48,410 bases of DNA from JAJZOM01 sp046703545 (GTDB lineage Archaea > Thermoplasmatota > Thermoplasmata > Thermoplasmatales > Thermoplasmataceae): contig JBJKSX010000005.1 of the NCBI GenBank assembly GCA_046703545.1, forward strand, positions 1 to 48,410. The letters run 5' to 3'. Positions 33,206-39,851 of the stretch are shown here, piece after piece; position 1 is the first letter of the stretch, and each line of letters starts with the position of its first letter. Both the position numbers and the translations under genes were made by a program. The notes beneath the pieces are model-generated. The model ran no database searches. It was not told the DNA's origin and saw only the letters and a program-made list of their open reading frames with translations.

Positions 33206-34021
33206 TCACTCCCTGATTTCCCCTTCTGCAACAAAGTAAGTGAGGGCAACAAGTCCCGCAGCAAGCAGGGCAAGTGCTCCCAGCCAGATCGCAATCTGGT
33301 TTGCCATTGAGGGGATGATGGTTCCATTTATAATCACGGACCTTATGGACTCGGCCGCCCATGAAACGGGATTGTACTTCGCAGCATCTCCCAGCCAGTT
33401 GGCCATCATTCCCGCAGGGAACATTGCATAGCTCATGAAGAGAAGTGGAAGATTCACCAGGTTGACAATTCCGAATATTGTGTTCATATCCTTGAGCCTG
33501 ACAGCTATCACGCTGAAAATGGACGTGAATATGAGTGCAACCAGTATAACTGCCACCAGAAGGACGAAAACACCCTCAATGGAGAACCCATTGGGAAGCT
33601 TGAGCCCATTTGGGACGATGAAAGCCGCTGCAATCAGTATGGCCACCTGGATAAGTATCCTGAGCATGGCTGACAGGATCTTGGAGAAAACGATAGAGCT
33701 CCTCCTTATTGGTGACGTGAGGAACCTTCCCATGGGGCCAAGCCTCCTGTCCCAGATGATATTCACACCAGAGAACATTGCTGTGAAGAGGCTGGTTATG
33801 ACCAGAACCCCACCAAGTATGAATGTTATGTAATTTGGGGCACCCTGGAATATGGCTGCAGCAGCTCCTGGAGGCGCACCACTCAGGAATTTGGTAAAAT
33901 CGATCGCACTTCCGAAAAGTGCCAGCCAGAAGAAAGGCTGAATAAGGCCGGTCAGCAGGAAAACCGGGTTCCTGTACCATTTCTTTATTTCCCTTGATGT
34001 GAGGGGCAATAATCCGCTCAT
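33206..34021 (-). CDS. ABC-2 type exporter permease
   Basis: A 271-residue permease of the ABC-2/DrrB type, with six membrane helices (around residues 20-40, 62-84, 107-127, 140-160, 172-190 and 238-260) and the family's loop between helices 2 and 3 (WDRRLGPMGRFLTSPIRR). It overlaps the ATPase gene by four bases (stop-start ATGA type), so the two form one transporter. Together they would export a drug-like or lipid-like molecule out of the cell. The substrate is unknown. It is the last gene of the PadR-regulated operon. Confidence 0.88.
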   Translation of the reverse strand: MSGLLPLTSREIKKWYRNPVFLLTGLIQPFFWLALFGSAIDFTKFLSGAPPGAAAAIFQGAPNYITFILGGVLVITSLFTAMFSGVNIIWDRRLGPMGRFLTSPIRRSSIVFSKILSAMLRILIQVAILIAAAFIVPNGLKLPNGFSIEGVFVLLVAVILVALIFTSIFSVIAVRLKDMNTIFGIVNLVNLPLLFMSYAMFPAGMMANWLGDAAKYNPVSWAAESIRSVIINGTIIPSMANQIAIWLGALALLAAGLVALTYFVAEGEIRE

Positions 34022-35010
34022 CTCCTCATCCTCCTCATGTTCATCATCATCTTTCGGGCATCTCCTGCTTCCTCCTGCCTGATGTCCCTGCCGGTATACT
34101 GAAGGAATACCTCATCCAGGGACGGCTTCTGAACTGTCATTCTCTGAATGGTAAGCTTGTTCTCCGTCACGAACTGTATGAGTTCTGGGAGTGACTCGTC
34201 GGCATTCTTCACCGTGATCCTCACTATGTTCGGGCCGAAATCTTTGGTTTCCGTGGCACCGGGGAATGTCTTTATGGCCTCTGCCTCCTCCTGGCTCTTC
34301 AGGGTGACCTGAATCACATCTCCCTTCAGGTTTGCCTTCAATTCCTCAGGAGTGCCGGTGACCAGGACTTTTCCATGATCTATGATTGAAATGCGGTCAG
34401 CAAGTGCATCAACCTCCTCAAGGTAGTGGCTTGTAAGGATGATTGTTACATTGAGCTTTTTCTGCACATCCCTCACATATTCCCACATCTGTGTCCTTGT
34501 CTGGACGTCAAGCCCCAGTGTGGGTTCATCAAGGAAAAGAATGTCGGGATCGTGGACAAGGCCCACTATGAGTTCGAGTCTCTTCCTCATGCCTCCGGAA
34601 TACTGCTTTACATACCTCTTGGAAGCTTCTTCGAGATCAACCAGTTTCAGGAGCTTGTTTATCCTCTCCATGGCAATCTCTTTTGGGACATCGTAGAACC
34701 TCGCCACCATAAGCAGGTTCTCCATGCCGGTCAGGTCCTCATCGGTTGTGAGGTCCTGGGGAACAACCCCGATAACTTTCCGGACATCCATTGAGTTCTT
34801 GTTGATGTCAAATCCCTTGAGTGTTGCAGTTCCTGTTGTTGGGGTGATCCTGGTGGTGAGAAGGTTTATTGTTGTGCTCTTCCCTGCCCCATTTGGCCCC
34901 AGAAGCCCATAAACTTCACCTTCGTCAATCTCAATGTTGAGATCCACAAGGGCTTTCACTTTTCCATTGTATATTTTACTCAGATTTTCAGTCTTTATTA
35001 CAGTAGCCAT
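34018..35010 (-). CDS. ABC exporter ATP-binding protein (DrrA-like)
   Basis: A 330-residue ATPase. Walker A is GLLGPNGAGKST, the signature is KQYSGGMRKRLEL, Walker B is ILFLDEPTLGLD and the H-loop is TSHYLEEVD. The C-terminal extension ending in PSLDEVFLQYTGRDIRQE is diagnostic for daunorubicin-resistance-type (DrrA) exporters. It couples to the permease at 33206 and is preceded by the PadR gene 9 bases away. It acts on the cytosolic membrane face. Confidence 0.92.
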   Translation of the reverse strand: MATVIKTENLSKIYNGKVKALVDLNIEIDEGEVYGLLGPNGAGKSTTINLLTTRITPTTGTATLKGFDINKNSMDVRKVIGVVPQDLTTDEDLTGMENLLMVARFYDVPKEIAMERINKLLKLVDLEEASKRYVKQYSGGMRKRLELIVGLVHDPDILFLDEPTLGLDVQTRTQMWEYVRDVQKKLNVTIILTSHYLEEVDALADRISIIDHGKVLVTGTPEELKANLKGDVIQVTLKSQEEAEAIKTFPGATETKDFGPNIVRITVKNADESLPELIQFVTENKLTIQRMTVQKPSLDEVFLQYTGRDIRQEEAGDARKMMMNMRRMRR

Positions 35011-35019
35011 TTGTCTGTT

Positions 35020-35514
35020 TCACTCCTTTTTGTTAAGTTTTTTCAGCCTTTCAATAAGGCCCTCAAGTCTCTGGCTATATTCAGCCAGGCCCTCTGGCTC
35101 TTCCTCGAGATAAGATACGTAACCTTCCATGTCCGTAAGGATCCTGTCCGCATCCCAGGCATCATTTTTTCTGTGCCTTGGTTCTCCGGGCTTGAGGCCT
35201 ATCTCTTCCGCACCCAAGTCTGTTAGTTCGTACCTGTTGTCCTCGAGCCTGCGAATGAGGCCAGCCTTTTCCATTGAACTAAGCAATGGGTAGACAGTGC
35301 CGGGACTCGGCCTCCACCATCCCATTGTCTGCTCCTGAGCTTCCGATATTATCTCTGAACCCTTCATGGGCTTTCTGCTCAGCAGCCAGAGGACGTAGAA
35401 CTTCATTCCCCCATGGCGCCTGAAGGAACGTGCGAAATTGAAGGAACCGGGATCATAATGCTGCCCGAAATTACCTCCAAAGCCCCAATTTCCCTTGTAT
35501 TTTTCATCGGACAT
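35020..35514 (-). CDS. PadR-family transcriptional regulator
   Basis: A 164-residue protein. A winged-helix domain (about 33-110) carries the PadR pattern: FYVLWLLSRKPMKGSEIISEA, then GTVYPLLSSMEKAGLIRRLE and YELTDLGAEEIG. The C-terminal third is a dimerisation helix (YSQRLEGLIERLKKLNK). PadR proteins repress nearby exporter or stress genes and are released by small ligands. It is the first gene of the exporter operon and its own start lies two bases inside the double palindrome at 35516-35535, so it most likely represses itself and the ABC genes. Confidence 0.88.
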   Translation of the reverse strand: MSDEKYKGNWGFGGNFGQHYDPGSFNFARSFRRHGGMKFYVLWLLSRKPMKGSEIISEAQEQTMGWWRPSPGTVYPLLSSMEKAGLIRRLEDNRYELTDLGAEEIGLKPGEPRHRKNDAWDADRILTDMEGYVSYLEEEPEGLAEYSQRLEGLIERLKKLNKKE

Positions 35515-35515
35515 T

Positions 35516-35535
35516 CGATATCGGAAGCGATATCG
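35516..35535. promoter_or_regulatory. Double CGATATCG operator for the PadR-ABC operon
   Basis: Two perfect 8-base palindromes CGATATCG occupy 35516-35523 and 35528-35535, 12 bases centre to centre. They lie between the PadR start (35514) and a strong TATA-like stretch (about 35537-35552, TTTAAATATATAAAT on the minus strand), overlapping the expected transcription start. This fits repression by the PadR dimer. Confidence 0.6.
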
Positions 35536-35650
35536 GATTTATATATTTAAATTAGTTGTCTTTTTATAATATAGAAATTAACAGTTGGCTTAGAGGTCCA
35601 AAGAAGGGGAAAAATGTTGTTTTTGGGGTTGCCCCCGGTCACCTTAAAAA

Positions 35651-37156
35651 TTAAAGGGAGAAGTCTCCCAGAAGGTCCAGTTTTTTCTTGAATTTGGTCC
35701 TGACCACCAGCGTTAGAACCACTATTGCAGCGATCCACACAACTGCCCCGTAAATTCCGTAGATATAAGGCGCACTGAGATTGAAGTATACTGCAACCAC
35801 AATGGCGAAAATAAGCAGGACAGTGGAAATGGAAGGCACGATGAGGTGAGTGAAATAATTGATCTTCTTCCCCTCTTTTTTTCTGTAGATATACAGGGAT
35901 GTGTTTGTCAGGATATGGATCAGGTATGAAACTGGGCTCTCCAAGATCAGCAGGAAAAGTGCAGCATATGTGAGTGCCAGAACGGGCTGCCCTGGATAAA
36001 GCCCCTGAAAGACTACGCCGGTGACCACAACGACGATTGCTGCCACAACAGCGACCACTAGAACTGCTGTTGTGGGGACGCCGGTCCTGACATGGGTATT
36101 TGAAACCTGGCTTGGAATAACCTTCTCCCTTGAGAGCGAAAACAAGACTCTGCTGGCATTTGTCCCCAGTGAAACTGTTGCTGTGAAGTATGAATTGGCA
36201 ACTATTATGACCAGAATCCCAAGAAGTAGTTCCCCGTAATGGCCAAAGCTTGTCTTGTAGATGTTAAGCACCGGATAATAAACGCTGACACCGAACTGTG
36301 ACATGTTGGTGGAACCCCACGCAATTACCTGTGCGTAGGAAGAAAGAATTATAGTCACTCCAAGGACCAGGATTGTTGTAACAATTGCAAGAGGGACATT
36401 TCTCTTGGGGTTTGAAGTTTCCTCAGCCACCGGAAGTGCCCCACCAATTCCCACAAATGTGCCTATGGCATAAACCATCATTGTGCTCACCAGCAGCGGA
36501 TTGTTGCCCACGGGTGCAGGGGTGAAGGGCTCCAGTGTCAGGCTGTTGTGGAAGATGGCCAGCAGCGCGATAGAAGTGCCTATGAAGAATGCAATTTCAA
36601 TGATGATTGTGTAAAGAACGTATCTCAGCGATGGCCTTATTCCTGAATAGATGAGGCCCGAAACCAGGGCGATGAACACAAGGACTATTGGTATCCAGAG
36701 ATAAGTGGCATCCGGCACATTGATTCCAATGGATGGGAGTACCCCATATATGAAGCCTATGAAACCAAGGATGCCAAAGCCAGTGAAACTCAGAAGCTGG
36801 TATGATATGTATGAGACTGCGGTGAGAAACCCTGCTGAACTCCCAAGCCCCCGGGACACAAAGGTGTAATATCCCCCGGAGCTCGAGAGCTCCCTAGAAA
36901 ACTCATACATTGAGAAACTCATGAGACCGTACACGATCAGGGACAGGAGAAGTATGAGCGGTATGGCGAATGCACCATTGGGGTATGTCTGCCCAAATGT
37001 GAAAAACATCAATGCAGCCGTGGTCGTGACGTAAAGAACAATTGTCCCGCCAGGTGCATTTAGAGCGACAGCCTGAGAAACAGCGTGTCTCAGGCCGAGC
37101 TGATCCTTCTTCAAGTGCTTTAAACCAGAACTCGTTTCTTGCACTTTTGTCTGCAT
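35651..37156 (-). CDS. Amino acid permease (APC superfamily)
   Basis: A 501-residue protein with about twelve hydrophobic helices. The first two helix regions (AVALNAPGGTIVLYVTT, then FSMYEFSRELSSSGGYYTFVSRG) hold the small-residue substrate-binding segments typical of APC amino acid permeases, and helix 6 includes GTFVGIGGALPVAEETSNP. It probably imports an amino acid or polyamine by symport; substrate not determined. It is divergent from moaA by about 150 bases. A TATA-like AAATATATATG lies only about 10 bases before the annotated start, so a GTG at 37144 may be the true start. Confidence 0.88.
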   Translation of the reverse strand: MQTKVQETSSGLKHLKKDQLGLRHAVSQAVALNAPGGTIVLYVTTTAALMFFTFGQTYPNGAFAIPLILLLSLIVYGLMSFSMYEFSRELSSSGGYYTFVSRGLGSSAGFLTAVSYISYQLLSFTGFGILGFIGFIYGVLPSIGINVPDATYLWIPIVLVFIALVSGLIYSGIRPSLRYVLYTIIIEIAFFIGTSIALLAIFHNSLTLEPFTPAPVGNNPLLVSTMMVYAIGTFVGIGGALPVAEETSNPKRNVPLAIVTTILVLGVTIILSSYAQVIAWGSTNMSQFGVSVYYPVLNIYKTSFGHYGELLLGILVIIVANSYFTATVSLGTNASRVLFSLSREKVIPSQVSNTHVRTGVPTTAVLVVAVVAAIVVVVTGVVFQGLYPGQPVLALTYAALFLLILESPVSYLIHILTNTSLYIYRKKEGKKINYFTHLIVPSISTVLLIFAIVVAVYFNLSAPYIYGIYGAVVWIAAIVVLTLVVRTKFKKKLDLLGDFSL

Positions 37157-37307
37157 GGATCATATATATTTGAAAGTACGTCACAATAGAAGCAATACTT
37201 TGCCTCAGGTACCTGACATTTCTTATAAAGTCGGATCACTGAAAATCCCTCCCAGATCCCCCTGTAAACAGAAGTGTTTTACATTTCCAGTGGGAAAAAC
37301 TTAACTA

Positions 37308-38312
37308 ATGTATCGTTATCAAATTCCAATGGCGCTGGTAACAGATGATTACGGCAGGACCGTAAGAAGCATGAGAATACAGGTCAACACCACATGCAAC
37401 TTCGGGTGTTTCTTTTGCCATATGGAAGGAACCGGTGTTCATTCTGAATCCCTCTCTGCGGATGAAATTGAAAAGGTTGTCATCACCGCGAGCAGGTGGG
37501 GAGTCAATAAGATAAAATTCACTGGCGGAGAACCGACCCTAAGAAGGGACATTCTTGACATTGTAAAGAGGACAAGGAAGCACATTACAGGAAATATCTC
37601 CATGACCACCAATGGCATCATGCTGCCCAAGCTTGCGAAGGACCTCAAGCAGGCTGGGCTTGACCGCATCAATATCTCCCTGCATTCAATAGAAAGGGAG
37701 AAATTCGAATTTATTACAGGCGTGGATGCCATTGGGCAAGTAATTGATGGAATAAGGGCCGCTCATGAAGCGGGCTTTGCACCAATAAAGGTCAATTTCG
37801 TTGTGCTGAAAGGGCTCAACGAGGACCAGGTGCCTCTTATGATCAAGCTGTCTGCCGAGGAGAACATAATTCTGCAGCTAATAGAGTTCGAAACAACCAG
37901 GGAAACTGAAAACTCAGAGGAATTTCTGAAATACCATGTTTCGTTGAATGCAATTGAAGAATCGGTTGCTTCCAAGGCTTACAAGGTTGAATTCAACGAA
38001 CTTCACCGCAGGCCCCGCTACCACCTGGAGTATGAAGGTAAAAATGCTGTGGTGGAGTTTGTCAAACCAATGAGAAATTCGGACTTCTGCAACCACTGCA
38101 CTAGGATAAGGCTTACATCCACAGGTCTGCTGAAGCCCTGTTTGATGAGGAACGACAACCTTACGAACATAATATCCAGCCTGAGGGATGGTGAACCCCA
38201 GGAAGAGATTGACAGCATTTTCATAAAAGCTGCAAAGTCACGGGAACCATACTGGAAGAAGGAGGACGAACTTGAGAGTAACGGTGAAGTATTTTGGGTC
38301 AGTGAAGGATGA
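37308..38312 (+). CDS. moaA: GTP 3',8-cyclase MoaA
   Basis: A 334-residue radical SAM enzyme for the first step of Moco synthesis (GTP to 3',8-cyclo-GTP, then cPMP with MoaC). The N-terminal cluster is TTCNFGCFFCHMEG with Cys30, Cys34 and Cys37 (CX3CX2C), and the C-terminal second cluster is FCNHCTRIRLTSTGLLKPC with Cys near 260, 263 and 277. The bacterial C-terminal Gly-Gly is absent, as in archaeal forms. Its last 41 bases overlap moaD, so the genes are expressed together. Confidence 0.95.
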   Translation: MYRYQIPMALVTDDYGRTVRSMRIQVNTTCNFGCFFCHMEGTGVHSESLSADEIEKVVITASRWGVNKIKFTGGEPTLRRDILDIVKRTRKHITGNISMTTNGIMLPKLAKDLKQAGLDRINISLHSIEREKFEFITGVDAIGQVIDGIRAAHEAGFAPIKVNFVVLKGLNEDQVPLMIKLSAEENIILQLIEFETTRETENSEEFLKYHVSLNAIEESVASKAYKVEFNELHRRPRYHLEYEGKNAVVEFVKPMRNSDFCNHCTRIRLTSTGLLKPCLMRNDNLTNIISSLRDGEPQEEIDSIFIKAAKSREPYWKKEDELESNGEVFWVSEG

Positions 38313-38517
38313 AGCTGGAACAGACCTGGAACACCTGGAACTGAAGGACGGAATCACTGTTTCTGATGCTATCTCCTGGGTGAAGGACAGGCATGAGGCC
38401 CTCAGAAACAGGAAAGGCCAGGTCCTTTTTGCACTGAACCAGAATTATGCTTCGGAGGATGCTGCCCTTAAGGATGGGGACGAACTTGCACTCTTCCCGG
38501 TTGTCAGCGGCGGATAG
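38272..38517 (+). CDS. moaD: Molybdopterin synthase small subunit MoaD
   Basis: An 81-residue ubiquitin-like protein ending in the required Gly-Gly (FPVVSGG), which carries the thiocarboxylate sulfur used to make molybdopterin from cPMP. Start is a TTG at 38272 with GGAGGA six bases upstream; no ATG is possible. It lies 41 bases inside the end of moaA. The large subunit is MoaE at 43013. The sulfurating enzyme (MoeB-type) is not in this window. Confidence 0.9.
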   Translation: MRVTVKYFGSVKDEAGTDLEHLELKDGITVSDAISWVKDRHEALRNRKGQVLFALNQNYASEDAALKDGDELALFPVVSGG

Positions 38518-38520
38518 AGG

Positions 38521-39372
38521 TCAATCTGCAGTTATTCGCTCAGGGTTTGTGTAGATATTGAATCTCTTCCCACGGACAAAACACACCAGTGTCATGTTCA
38601 TTGATCTTGCAGTTTCCACAGCAAGGCTGGAAGGCGCAGAAACGGAACTGACCACCGGGATGCCCCCCATGGCGGCTTTCTGAAGTATCTCGAAACCAGC
38701 CCTGCCACTGACCTGCAGTATCAGGTCTCTGCCAAAAAGCAGGCCATTGAGGAACATATATCCCACCACCTTGTCAACTGCATTGTGCCTGCCTATGTCC
38801 TCGGCTACAAACACAGGGTTTCCATCGGAATTGAAAAGCCCAGCCGCGTGAATCCCGCCAGTTTCCGAAAAAATGCCCTGGAGTTTCCTCATTCTATCGG
38901 GCAGGCTAAGCAAAATCCTGCTGCTTATCCTGATGTCCGATTTCACAAGCTTTCCCGATTTCACGAAGATATCATTGATGTTGCTTTTGCCGCACACGCC
39001 GCAGCTGGAGTTCACGGCAAAATTCCTGGTGTAACTGGACTTGCTGAACTGGACCTCACCTGAGACTCTCAGCCTGATGATATTGTCAAGGGCATTTCCA
39101 TCCTCATCAGTGTTCTCAATTGACAGAAGCTGTGAACGGTCTCTGAGAATCCCTTCAGAATAGAGGAACCCGACTGCTAGCAGATCGTCCATTACAGGTG
39201 TCCTCATTATTATGGAAACCGTGGTTTCAGCCCCGTCAGTTTCAACTATGCGTATCTCAAGGGGCTCCTCTACGGTCACCTTGTCCCTGGACGGCTGAGT
39301 GCCCTGTTCCTCGGAAAATTTTGTAATATCAAAAAAATTGAAGGATTTTGTTTTGGATTCCTTCAGGCTCAT
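38521..39372 (-). CDS. fdhD: Formate dehydrogenase sulfurtransferase FdhD
   Basis: A 283-residue FdhD-family protein. The CGVCGKS motif (residues about 122-128, NSSCGVCGKSNIN) is the CxxC used for sulfur transfer to the bis-MGD cofactor of FDH, and ETGGIHAAGLF, AEDIGRHNAVDKVVG and QVSGRAGFEILQKAAMGG are family hallmarks. It is needed for active formate dehydrogenase. The gene overlaps the DUF1641 gene by four bases and follows it and the catalytic subunit on the minus strand, so it is one operon. It converges on moaD. Confidence 0.94.
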   Translation of the reverse strand: MSLKESKTKSFNFFDITKFSEEQGTQPSRDKVTVEEPLEIRIVETDGAETTVSIIMRTPVMDDLLAVGFLYSEGILRDRSQLLSIENTDEDGNALDNIIRLRVSGEVQFSKSSYTRNFAVNSSCGVCGKSNINDIFVKSGKLVKSDIRISSRILLSLPDRMRKLQGIFSETGGIHAAGLFNSDGNPVFVAEDIGRHNAVDKVVGYMFLNGLLFGRDLILQVSGRAGFEILQKAAMGGIPVVSSVSAPSSLAVETARSMNMTLVCFVRGKRFNIYTNPERITAD

Positions 39373-39845
39373 TCCTTCTTATCACTGCCACGGGTAAAAC
39401 CTTTGGCAACCTCGTAAAGCACCTTAAACCCAACAGAAACGTCAGGATCCTTCATGCTGCTTCTGAGAGCCAGCAGGCCCATTCCGCCCTGACCCCTGAA
39501 GCTGGGTGATTTGTCCACAGCACTGGCCAGGTTGAGCATGAAGTTTCTCACAATGTCTGGCTCAATGTTTGACAGAAGTGTGTAAATGGACATAAGATTC
39601 CTGACAAACCTCACGTTCTTCGGCTTTGCAAGCTCTTCTGTGATGTCGGTCATGGATTCGCCCTTGTTTTCGAGGAAAGCCTTTACTATGGTGAATAAAC
39701 CACTCTCGCTTGCGGTCTTGACAAGATCCAGAAGGGAGGAGATCTCCTGGGAATGTTCAGAGAGGACTTTTAAAATATCCTGCCCCTTGTTCTCCTTCTC
39801 TTCTTCCTCGGTCATCTTTTCAATTTCTTCAATAAGTTTCGCCAT
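39369..39845 (-). CDS. DUF1641 protein of the FDH-like operon
   Basis: A 158-residue helical DUF1641 protein (similar to B. subtilis YrhD, which also lies next to an FDH-like subunit). It has LLDLVKTASESGLFTIVKAF and NLMSIYTLLSNIEPDIVRNF helices and the family's Gly-rich turn with RGQGGMGLLALRSSM. Function unknown, but the context supports a subunit or maturation role. ATG 39845 is used: GGAGTGA lies 9 bases before it, overlapping the stop of the catalytic subunit; a TTG at 39851 is an alternative. Confidence 0.84.
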   Translation of the reverse strand: MAKLIEEIEKMTEEEEKENKGQDILKVLSEHSQEISSLLDLVKTASESGLFTIVKAFLENKGESMTDITEELAKPKNVRFVRNLMSIYTLLSNIEPDIVRNFMLNLASAVDKSPSFRGQGGMGLLALRSSMKDPDVSVGFKVLYEVAKGFTRGSDKKE

Positions 39846-39851
39846 GTTCAA

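Noticed and set aside
37206..37215. CAGGTACCTG palindrome between permease and moaA
   Set aside because: Ten-base palindrome without other promoter context; expected by chance at this length.
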